Positions 5,585 to 11,156 of a stretch of DNA of 11,156 nt are shown here, piece by piece (position 1 is the stretch's first letter; each line of letters starts with the position of its first letter). The DNA comes from an uncultured Collinsella sp. (lineage in GTDB: Bacteria; Actinomycetota; Coriobacteriia; Coriobacteriales; Coriobacteriaceae). Where the stretch lies: the NCBI GenBank assembly GCA_900757265.1, contig CAAENW010000014.1:1-11156 (forward strand), in the 5' to 3' direction. Position numbers and translations under genes: made by a program. The notes under the pieces are model-generated. The model was not told where the DNA came from, made no database searches, and saw nothing but the letters and a program-made list of their open reading frames with translations.

Positions 5585-7252
5585 GGCCTCGCCGTGCTCC
5601 TCTTCCCAGCTGCGGTCGTCGTATTTCTCGACCACGGCGTCGTCGTCAAAGTGCAGCGGCTTGTCCAGGTTGCGGGGCTTAAAGCCCTCCATAAACTTGT
5701 CGCGGCCAAAACTCTCGGGAATCGCCACGGGGTAGCGGCCGGTAAAGCACGCATCGCAGTAACCGCCCTTGGGCATGGCCTTAAGCAGGCCCTCGACCGA
5801 AAGGAAGGCCAGCGAATCGGCGCCGATATACTCGCAAATCTCGTCGACCGTCTTGTTGGCGCTGATAAGCTGCGACTGCACGTCGGTATCGATGCCGTAG
5901 AAGCACGGCCAGATGACCTCGGGCGAGTTGATGCGGATATGAATCTCCTTGGCGCCGGCGTTGCGCAGCATCTTGACGAGCTGCACCATGGTGGTGCCGC
6001 GCACGATGGAGTCGTCAATGACGACCAGGCGCTTGCCCTCGATGTTGTCGCGCAGCGGGTTGAGCTTCATACGCACGCCCATGGCACGCAGCTCCTGCGT
6101 AGGCTCGATAAACGTACGGCCCACATAGCGATTCTTGATGAGGCCCTCGCCAAAGGGAATGCCGCTCTCGTGCGAATAGCCCTCCGCAGGCGGCAGGCCG
6201 GAGTCGGGCACGCCGATGACCAGGTCGGCCTCGACAGGCTCCTCGTGTGCCAGCTGACGACCCATGTCATAACGGCAGGCGTAGACGCTCTTGCCGTTCA
6301 TGATGGAATCGGGGCGAGCGAAGTAGACCTGCTCAAAGATGCAGTTAGCAGGCTCTTCGGCGGCAGGCACGCCCTGCTCGGACACCAGGCCCTCGGCGCT
6401 GATGCGCAAAATCTCACCGGGACGGACATCGCGGACGTACTCGGCGCCCACAATGTCGAGCGCACAAGTTTCGGAGGCGACGACCCAGCCGCCGGCGCGG
6501 GTGACATGGGTGGTGGCGTCGACCGTCGCGGCGCCGTCCTGCGACGGCAGCTGCGAAACGGATGCGGCATCGGCCTGGTCCAGGCCCTCGTCCACCAGCT
6601 TGCCCAGCACGAGCGGGCGAATGCCGTGCGGATCGCGGAATGCGTAGAGCGCCTGCTCGTTGATGAGCGTCATGGCGTAGCCGCCGCGCACGAGCTCCAT
6701 GGTCTTGCGAATGCCCTCGCGCAAATGGCCTGTACGCTGAGTAAAGTAGCCGATGAGTTTGGTCGCGACCTCGGAATCCGAGTTGGAGAGGAACGGCACG
6801 CCCAGCTCGATCAGCTGGCGGCGCAGCTCGTCGGTGTTGACGAGGGTGCCGTTGTGCGCGAGCGCGATAATGACGCTATTGATGGTAGAGAGGTGCGGCT
6901 GAGAGGCTTCCCAGCTCTTGGCGCCGGCGGTGCCGTAGCGCACATGACCCACGGCCAGCTGACCGGAGAGCGTCGACAAGTCGGCATTGGAGAACACGCG
7001 GTCGAGCAGGCCCAGATCCTTGCGAACCATAACCGTACCGCCGTCACCAACAGCGATTCCCGCCGATTCTTGGCCACGGTGCTGCAGTGCACGCAGGCCA
7101 AAGTACGTCAGTCGAGCCACGTCGCGATCGGGCGCCCAGACACCAAAAACGCCGCATTCCTCATGCAGCTGGTCGGAGTCCGGATCATACGTCGACATGG
7201 CGTTCACCTGTCCCGCGGCACGCTCGGCCGCGCGGATGGTTTCTTGAGACAT
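5582..7252 (-). CDS. purF: Amidophosphoribosyltransferase (Fe-S type)
   Basis: PurF makes phosphoribosylamine from PRPP and glutamine, the first committed step of purine synthesis. In 556 residues, Cys33 in EECGVFGVW is the glutaminase nucleophile, freed by removal of a propeptide. RALQHRGQESAG (54-65) and GHVRYGTAG follow. VVIDDSIVRGTT (410-421) is the PRPP-binding loop. Cys263 (SETCA), Cys450 (WPCFYG), Cys499 and Cys502 (CDACFTG) match the four 4Fe-4S ligands of the B. subtilis enzyme, so it should be oxygen-sensitive and need maturation. Residues about 221-255 form an insertion before the first ligand. The ATG at 7252 has GAGGGG upstream; a second ATG at 7198 would give a 14-residue propeptide. 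Its last codon lies in a hairpin. Confidence 0.97.
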   Translation of the reverse strand: MSQETIRAAERAAGQVNAMSTYDPDSDQLHEECGVFGVWAPDRDVARLTYFGLRALQHRGQESAGIAVGDGGTVMVRKDLGLLDRVFSNADLSTLSGQLAVGHVRYGTAGAKSWEASQPHLSTINSVIIALAHNGTLVNTDELRRQLIELGVPFLSNSDSEVATKLIGYFTQRTGHLREGIRKTMELVRGGYAMTLINEQALYAFRDPHGIRPLVLGKLVDEGLDQADAASVSQLPSQDGAATVDATTHVTRAGGWVVASETCALDIVGAEYVRDVRPGEILRISAEGLVSEQGVPAAEEPANCIFEQVYFARPDSIMNGKSVYACRYDMGRQLAHEEPVEADLVIGVPDSGLPPAEGYSHESGIPFGEGLIKNRYVGRTFIEPTQELRAMGVRMKLNPLRDNIEGKRLVVIDDSIVRGTTMVQLVKMLRNAGAKEIHIRINSPEVIWPCFYGIDTDVQSQLISANKTVDEICEYIGADSLAFLSVEGLLKAMPKGGYCDACFTGRYPVAIPESFGRDKFMEGFKPRNLDKPLHFDDDAVVEKYDDRSWEEEHGEA

Positions 7253-7293
7253 GGCATCCCCTCAGAGCCTCGTATTTTGGCGTTACCCGCCTT

Positions 7294-7322
7294 ATTATAC
7301 GCACGGCGCGACGCGCTCCCCA
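7294..7322 (-). promoter_or_regulatory. Candidate purF promoter
   Basis: Read leftward, a perfect TATAAT (7294-7299) lies about 42 bases before the purF ATG. The best box at 17-base spacing is TGGGGA (7317-7322), a weak -35. The -10 box stands out in an otherwise very GC-rich stretch. I see no purine riboswitch in the short leader. Confidence 0.45.
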
Positions 7323-7358
7323 GCGCATGAGCAGCGCTTTTTAAAAGCCCACCGAGCT

Positions 7359-7364
7359 TATAAT
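7359..7364 (+). promoter_or_regulatory. Candidate -10 box for the CmpB-type gene
   Basis: A perfect TATAAT reads rightward here, in an AT-rich patch, and would give a leader of about 175 bases. No clear -35 lies at 15-18 bases upstream. A competing weaker -10 (TATCCT, 7510-7515) would give a leader of about 25 bases. Confidence 0.3.
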
Positions 7365-7546
7365 CCGTTTTGCAGCCAAACATTTTATTGGGCAACCTCC
7401 TCGGGGTCGACGATCCCGCATGCTTCCGTCGCGACGCGTCTCGTCCGCCGTTGGGGCTTGCATTGTTGCAATTGGGACGTTCGTCCTGTCTTTTGGCAGG
7501 TCGGCGGCGTATCCTTGTACCTACAGCAAAACGAGAAAGGTTATGT

Positions 7547-8776
7547 ATGGATCGAAACGAACTCGACCCCAGCGTCCCCAGCGCCACGGAGGTCAAGAAG
7601 ATCCCCCTCATCATTAAGGTGTACGCCGTCCTGTGCATCCTGTCCGGCGTGGGCACGCTCCCTTCGGTCGGCGCCTTTATGTGGCAGGTCATCACCGCGC
7701 TCATCAACGGCAACGCCGCCGCCAAGCTCGGCGACAACACGCTCGTCGCGGTCGGCCTTATCGTCGCCGGCATCATGCTCTCTGCGGCAAGCGCCGTCAT
7801 CCTGATCATCTTTGGCCTGGACCTTATCAAAAACCAGCGCCGCAACGCCGCTCGCCTGTCCTATATCCTTATCGCGTTTACCGTCGTCGAGCTTTTGGTT
7901 GACGTGATGCTCCAGGGCATCGGGCCCTTCTTGCTTCGCCCTGCCATCCAGCTCGGCATCCTCGTCGCGCTTTCGGCCACCGTCGACCCCACGCTGCGCC
8001 AGGAGCGCGAGCTGCAGCGCCGCCTGCAGGAGATGCTCGATCGCGACGCCGCCGCCGAGGGCATGCTCGGGCGCGATGAAACCGGCGAAGGCTACATCAA
8101 GCTCAACTACTTCAACCTGTTCTGGGTATTCTTTGTCTGCTGCATACTCGGCCTGATCGCCGAGGACATCTGGCACATGACGGTCGACGACCCGGGCGTC
8201 TACCAGAACCGCGCCGGCATGCTGTTTGGCCCCTTCAGCCCCATCTACGGATTTGGCGCCGTGCTCATGACCATGGTGCTCAACCGCTTCTACAAAAAGA
8301 ACCCCATCATTATCTTTTTGGTGAGCGCACTGCTCGGTGCAAGCTTTGAGGTGTTCGTGGGCTGGTTTATGCAGACCGCGTTTGGCGTGGTCTCGTGGAG
8401 CTACTCGCACATAACGCTGTTCGGTTTGCCCGATCCGCTCGTGGTCCTCACGGGCGGACGCACCTGCACGGGCTTCGCCTGCCTGTGGGGCCTGGGCGGC
8501 CTCATCTGGATCAAGCTGCTGCTGCCGAGGCTGCTTAAGCTTATCAACAAGATCCCCTGGAAGAGCCGCTACTCGGCCACCGTCATCTTTACCGTTATCA
8601 TGCTGGTCGACGGCGTCATGACGCTGCAGTCGCTCGACTACTGGTACCAGCGCGTTAACGGCACGGAGCCGGACATTCCCGTCGCACAGTTCTACGGAGA
8701 GCACTTCGACAACGAATACATGGAAAACCGCTTCCAGAGCATGACCATGAGCCCCAAGGATGCGACGCGCGTGTAG
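7547..8776 (+). CDS. Nine-segment membrane protein, CmpB / 'putative ABC transporter type IV' family
   Basis: This 409-residue integral membrane protein is the only clear rightward gene. The N-terminal half has about four hydrophobic segments (about 22-45, 67-93, 105-124, 127-146), then a charged linker (148-187, RQERELQRRLQEMLDRD). The C-terminal half carries the family core: FNLFWVFFVCCILGLIAEDIW (189-209), RAGMLFGPFSPIYGFGAVL (222-240) and ALLGASFEVFVGW (261-273), then segments at about 309-330 and 343-363. Proteins with this core are labelled as ABC permeases, but no ATPase gene is near and their transport role is unproven. The ATG at 7547 has AGAAAGG six bases upstream; an in-frame TTG upstream lacks support. 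It is divergent from purF. Confidence 0.85.
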   Translation: MDRNELDPSVPSATEVKKIPLIIKVYAVLCILSGVGTLPSVGAFMWQVITALINGNAAAKLGDNTLVAVGLIVAGIMLSAASAVILIIFGLDLIKNQRRNAARLSYILIAFTVVELLVDVMLQGIGPFLLRPAIQLGILVALSATVDPTLRQERELQRRLQEMLDRDAAAEGMLGRDETGEGYIKLNYFNLFWVFFVCCILGLIAEDIWHMTVDDPGVYQNRAGMLFGPFSPIYGFGAVLMTMVLNRFYKKNPIIIFLVSALLGASFEVFVGWFMQTAFGVVSWSYSHITLFGLPDPLVVLTGGRTCTGFACLWGLGGLIWIKLLLPRLLKLINKIPWKSRYSATVIFTVIMLVDGVMTLQSLDYWYQRVNGTEPDIPVAQFYGEHFDNEYMENRFQSMTMSPKDATRV

Positions 8777-8797
8777 CGCCCACCGCGCCCAAAACGC

Positions 8798-8838
8798 AAA
8801 ATGCCCGCCGGTATCACACGTACCGGTGGGCATTTTTA
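8798..8838. terminator. Bidirectional intrinsic terminator
   Basis: AAAATGCCCGCCGGTA (8798-8813) pairs with TACCGGTGGGCATTTT (8821-8836), with one G-T pair, around a seven-base loop. Rightward it ends in TTTTT and serves the CmpB-type gene. Leftward it gives GGGCATTTTGCGTTTT and serves the MoaE-like gene. Confidence 0.92.
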
Positions 8839-8866
8839 TAAACGATCCTTCTATCGACGCAAGCCT

Positions 8867-9286
8867 CTACGCCTCGCGCTCGACCTCACTCACGCATTCG
8901 TTCTTAATGGTGCCAACGAGCGCCTGCAGCGCATCGACCACGTGCGGGCGAATGTCCCCGCCGATGAGCACGAGCATGATGTCGTCACCTACGGCAAGCT
9001 CGCCGCTTGCCAGCCACACACGCACATAGCCGATACCCGGCATCGCACGCGTCGCCTCGATAGCAGCCTGCACCTTCTGAGCATCGAAGCCAAACACCAT
9101 GCCGCCCACCTTATGCCCAGGCGCCACGCCATCGGTCTCGACTCCGCGCACCTCAGCCTTGGGCGTCGCGCGCACCACACCGTTATGCGTCAGATACATC
9201 CCACAGCCTGCCGCCGAAGCATCGGCCTTGGCCTCGCGCAGCCAAGCATCAATCGAAGGCATCAATTTGCCACTCTCGAGCATCAT
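8867..9286 (-). CDS. MoaE-like protein (molybdopterin synthase large-subunit family), divergent
   Basis: The 139 residues follow MoaE order: GMYLTHNGVVRATP (29-42), VGGMVFGFDAQKVQAAIEATR, YVRVWLASGELAVGDDIMLVLIGG (87-110), IRPHVVDALQALVGTIKNE. MoaE with MoaD inserts the dithiolene sulphurs of molybdopterin. Two differences matter: the usual His-Arg pair is Ile-Arg (112-113), and while Lys128 fits the first catalytic lysine, the second, seven residues on in E. coli, is absent; the protein ends shortly after. No moaD or other cofactor gene is near. It may be a weak or repurposed homologue. Two tandem ATGs (9286, 9283) lie behind AGGGAG, and the second has better spacing. It follows the sortase gene by 63 bases. 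Confidence 0.75.
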   Translation of the reverse strand: MMLESGKLMPSIDAWLREAKADASAAGCGMYLTHNGVVRATPKAEVRGVETDGVAPGHKVGGMVFGFDAQKVQAAIEATRAMPGIGYVRVWLASGELAVGDDIMLVLIGGDIRPHVVDALQALVGTIKNECVSEVEREA

Positions 9287-9304
9287 TTCTCCCTTACCGT
9301 CGTC

Positions 9305-9340
9305 GAGTAGCCAATTTGGGACGGGCCTTTTTAGCTACTC
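9305..9340. repeat. Inverted repeat between sortase gene and MoaE-like gene
   Basis: GAGTAGC (9305-9311) and GCTACTC (9334-9340) are perfect seven-base arms around a 22-base loop with GGGACGGGCC and a TTTTT tract. The stem lies in the 63-base gap between the sortase stop and the MoaE-like start, so it could tune translation or read-through. The loop's GGGACGGGCC recalls the GC-rich cores of the other hairpins but it is not the same element. Confidence 0.5.
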
Positions 9341-9349
9341 TCGAACAAC

Positions 9350-10354
9350 TTATTCCTCGACCGGCGTGAGCACCATGACGGCACGTGTGTTGCTCAGCGA
9401 CAGCGAACGACAGGTCACAAGCGTTACAACCTTAGTTGCCGAAGCGGCACGATCGGTGGCATCACTCGCCACGGCAGAAGCGCCGTCGAGCATCTCGGAC
9501 AGGTAGTTCTTGAGTCCGTCGTCGCCCTCAAAATTGGTCGTGCGCGCCTTGGCATACGTGTCCTCGACCACCTTGGTCGCCAGCGGACGCAACTTATACG
9601 TCGCATCGCGCGTGATGTAGTACACATATTCAATGCTATCGAACGTTGCCTGGTCAGTCGTATCCGAAATCACGTTGAACATCGACCCATCGTTCATATG
9701 GTGGCCGTAGATCGTGGTCTGCTGGTCGACCATTCCCGGCGCGGTGTCATCGCTATCCAAGAAGATGGCACCCGATGCATTGGACGTACCGTCAAACAGC
9801 GTGTTGAGGTATTTGGAGTTGATATTGGTCTGCACCACGGGATAGTTGATGTTGGTTCCCGGCACGTAAATCCAACCCACAATCTCGGGGTTCGTCTGAG
9901 CAAGCGCATCAAAGTCGATAATCGGCACGCCGCTGGCGTCCTTATCGCTTACATATTGCTTCTCGATTTTCTGGTACGAATCGCTCGCCTGCTTATAGCC
10001 AATCTGGGCATTAATAAAGATAGCGGCGGCGGCGACAATCAGGCCGATGCCTACGATGATGAGCAAGATGGGAATGATGGATCGGCGTTTCTTACGCGGC
10101 TGCTCGGCATAGTTGGACGGCGCGTCACTCAGCTGCCTCGTCGTCCGAGCCTGCTTCTTTGCCGTGCCATATGACGAAGGGCGATACGCAGCCGGCGTAT
10201 CCTGGCGGCGATGGGACGTCGGCGTTACGGAACGCGGCGCGCGCGGCTGCTGAGGAGAGGATGTCCGACCCTGCTGTGCCGCATGGGCAGCACCCGGCTT
10301 CGACGGATCGGGAATCTGAGAAGCCTTGAATCGTTTTCCCTGATAATCGGACAT
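9350..10354 (-). CDS. Class B sortase
   Basis: This transpeptidase joins surface proteins to the cell wall or to pilus subunits. In 334 residues, a long cytoplasmic tail rich in Pro, Gln, Ser and basic residues (1-92) precedes one membrane segment (93-116, SIIPILLIIVGIGLIVAAAA). The catalytic domain follows outside the cell. It starts near DFDALAQTNPEIVGWIYVPG and contains His218 in TTIYGHHMNDGSMF, Cys315 in TLVTC and Arg324 in NTRAVM, the complete triad. The GHxMxDGxMF pattern and the inserted region between His and Cys fit class B. Class B members often recognise NPQTN-like signals, but the substrate here is unknown. The ATG at 10354 has AAGGAG upstream. purE lies 35 bases upstream and is probably co-transcribed. 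Confidence 0.93.
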   Translation of the reverse strand: MSDYQGKRFKASQIPDPSKPGAAHAAQQGRTSSPQQPRAPRSVTPTSHRRQDTPAAYRPSSYGTAKKQARTTRQLSDAPSNYAEQPRKKRRSIIPILLIIVGIGLIVAAAAIFINAQIGYKQASDSYQKIEKQYVSDKDASGVPIIDFDALAQTNPEIVGWIYVPGTNINYPVVQTNINSKYLNTLFDGTSNASGAIFLDSDDTAPGMVDQQTTIYGHHMNDGSMFNVISDTTDQATFDSIEYVYYITRDATYKLRPLATKVVEDTYAKARTTNFEGDDGLKNYLSEMLDGASAVASDATDRAASATKVVTLVTCRSLSLSNTRAVMVLTPVEE

Positions 10355-10389
10355 GGCTCTCCTTATACTGCGGTGAAACGGCGGAACGC

Positions 10390-10854
10390 CTAGGCGTCGG
10401 CCATCTCCTGCTTCATCTTCTCGATAACCTTGCGGTACTCGGGGTCGCATGCGCCCAGAATCTGCGTGGCGTAAATGGCGGCGTTCTTGGCGCCGTTGAT
10501 GGCAACGCAGGCCACGGGCACGCCCGAAGGCATCTGCACCATCGACAGCAGCGAATCCATACCGCCCAGGTCACTCGTCTTCATAGGTACGCCGATAACC
10601 GGCAGCGGCGTAAAGGCGGCCACGACACCACCCAGGTGAGCGGCCTTGCCGGCGGCGGCGATAATCACTTTGATACCGCGATCGGCAGCAGTCGAAGCCC
10701 ACTCGTGGACCTTCGCCGGTGTGCGGTGTGCGCTCGCAATGACGAGCTCATAGGGCACACCGAGCGCCTCGAGCTCGGCGGTGCAGCCTTCCATAACACC
10801 CAGATCGGACTTGGAGCCCATGATGATCCCGACAACCGGCTTTTGATCTGCCAT
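10390..10854 (-). CDS. purE: N5-carboxyaminoimidazole ribonucleotide mutase (PurE, class I)
   Basis: PurE moves the carboxyl group of N5-CAIR to C4, giving CAIR, step 6 of IMP synthesis. The 154 residues contain GIIMGSKSDLGVM (9-21), the catalytic-site SAHRTP with His43, the AAAGKAAHLGGVVAAFT loop (67-82) and DSLLSMVQMPSGVPVACV (100-117). The AAHL loop marks the class I mutase, which needs PurK to make N5-CAIR; purK is not in this window. The ATG at 10854 is chosen over the TTG at 10860 because AGGAGGT lies eight bases before it but overlaps the TTG spacing. It heads a leftward set with the sortase and MoaE-like genes, apart from the purF unit. Confidence 0.96.
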   Translation of the reverse strand: MADQKPVVGIIMGSKSDLGVMEGCTAELEALGVPYELVIASAHRTPAKVHEWASTAADRGIKVIIAAAGKAAHLGGVVAAFTPLPVIGVPMKTSDLGGMDSLLSMVQMPSGVPVACVAINGAKNAAIYATQILGACDPEYRKVIEKMKQEMADA

Positions 10855-10920
10855 AAACAAAGACCTCCTGTTGAGAGCGGTGACGCGGCCAATCCGCGAC
10901 CCTTAACTGCAAATAATTCA

Positions 10921-10926
10921 AGTATA
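10921..10926 (-). promoter_or_regulatory. Candidate -10 box for purE
   Basis: TATACT reads leftward here, about 66 bases before the purE ATG, but no good -35 lies at 16-18 bases. The leader that follows contains a small CGCGG/CCGCG hairpin (10884-10898) near the ribosome-binding site. No purine riboswitch is recognisable. Confidence 0.3.
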
Positions 10927-11010
10927 GCCGCCGATGCTGATGTGTTCGGCGGGAGACGGAACGCTTTGCGAGATTAAGGCCGAAGGGTCGGAGCTTTCTG
11001 CCTACATTCA

Positions 11011-11053
11011 AAAAGCGTGCCCACCGTCCTTGGGTGGGACGGCGGGCACGCTT
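11011..11053 (-). terminator. Intrinsic terminator of the gene at the right edge
   Basis: AAGCGTGCCCGCCGTCC (11037-11053, read leftward) pairs with GGACGGTGGGCACGCTT (11013-11029), 16 of 17 positions, around a seven-base loop, and is followed by TTTTT on the leftward transcript. It ends the reading from the edge gene and separates it from purE. Confidence 0.88.
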
Positions 11054-11071
11054 GCTTAGCTGTTGCTGGGG

Positions 11072-11156
11072 CTACTTAGCCTTGCTGCGACGATGGAAGA
11101 AAGCGCCGATCGCGGCGATGATGGCGCCAAGACCACCGACGGTCGCGACGGTCGCC
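11072..11156 (-). CDS. C-terminal end of a surface or membrane protein (partial)
   Basis: The minus strand is open from the right edge to a TAG at 11074-11072 and encodes 27 residues. They contain a hydrophobic helix, TVGGLGAIIAAIGAFF, followed by HRRSKAK at the very end. A hydrophobic stretch plus a short basic tail is the end of sortase-anchored or simple membrane-anchored surface proteins. An LPXTG- or NPXTG-type motif, if present, lies just outside the window. Third positions are mostly G or C, and a strong terminator starts about 20 bases after the stop, both supporting a real gene. Confidence 0.65.
   Translation of the reverse strand, partial: ATVATVGGLGAIIAAIGAFFHRRSKAK

Larger units (their letters stand above)
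7253..7546. other. Divergent intergenic region between purF and the CmpB-type gene
   Basis: These 294 bases hold no gene that I can support. There is a leftward TATAAT at 7294-7299 for purF and a rightward TATAAT at 7359-7364 without a good -35. The rightward leader contains CCTGTCTTTTGGCAGG (7485-7500), a short hairpin, and TATCCT at 7510-7515, a second possible -10 closer to the gene. Open frames crossing this region lack a ribosome-binding site and any recognisable protein. Confidence 0.6.

Noticed and set aside
5498..7330. A 610-codon open frame on the plus strand, antisense to purF
   Set aside because: It is an antisense shadow of a GC-rich gene. PurF motifs on the minus strand are complete, and the plus frame shows no domain, no ribosome-binding site and odd His/Ala/Leu/Val-rich composition.
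7253..7546. A purine riboswitch or other leader RNA upstream of purF
   Set aside because: The leftward leader from the best -10 box is only about 35-40 bases, too short, and the longer rightward leader shows none of the conserved purine-aptamer loops.
7541..8833. A 430-codon open frame on the minus strand over the CmpB-type gene
   Set aside because: Rich in Asp, Glu, His and Ala without any motif, and it runs through the bidirectional terminator. The plus-strand protein has clear membrane segments and a good ribosome-binding site.
1..11156. CRISPR array, tRNA, rRNA, insertion-sequence or phage genes
   Set aside because: No regularly spaced direct repeats, no cloverleaf with a T-arm motif, no rRNA-like stretch and no transposase, integrase or phage structural protein were seen on either strand.

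Overview
The window is high-GC bacterial chromosome, read as an actinobacterium of the Coriobacteriia, most like a gut Collinsella. That placement is inference. It rests on GC-rich third codon positions, clear Shine-Dalgarno sites, an oxygen-sensitive (Bacillus-type) PurF, a class B sortase, and intergenic hairpins with a GTCCCCA core of a kind I associate with this group. No sequence search was run. Almost every gene is on the minus strand; only the CmpB-type membrane protein reads rightward.

Layout from left to right. Positions 1-293 hold no convincing complete gene, only a possible C-terminal end of a rightward gene and three nested or adjacent inverted repeats. Positions 294-2012 (minus) hold a membrane-anchored parvulin-type foldase followed by a YqeY-family protein. 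Positions 2147-3485 (minus) hold a RelB/DinJ-like antitoxin, a PIN-domain toxin joined to it by an ATGA overlap, and an orphan PTS EIIA of GatA type. Positions 3636-7252 (minus) hold the purine genes purF, purM and purN in pathway-cluster order, closed by a strong terminator. A divergent intergenic region (7253-7546) separates purF from a rightward nine-segment membrane protein of the CmpB / 'ABC transporter type IV' family (7547-8776). A bidirectional terminator at 8798-8838 ends both that gene and the leftward set behind it. Positions 8867-10854 (minus) hold purE, a class B sortase and a divergent MoaE-like protein in one direction with short gaps. At the right edge lies the C-terminal end of a surface-type membrane protein with its own terminator.

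How the genes fit together. PurF (first committed step), PurN (step 3), PurM (step 5) and PurE (step 6) belong to de novo IMP synthesis, but purE is separated from the others and appears to be transcribed with the sortase. The foldase and the sortase both act on exported proteins. The edge fragment looks like a possible sortase substrate or other anchored surface protein.

I see no CRISPR array, tRNA, rRNA, insertion-sequence transposase or phage gene. The most unusual material is non-coding: a family of hairpins sharing the GTCCCCA core, one of which supplies the purF stop codon, and a nested 99-base inverted repeat behind yqeY. Among proteins, the RelB-PIN pairing and the MoaE-like protein lacking one catalytic lysine deserve a second look. 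I did not find clear evidence for a wholly new multi-gene system.
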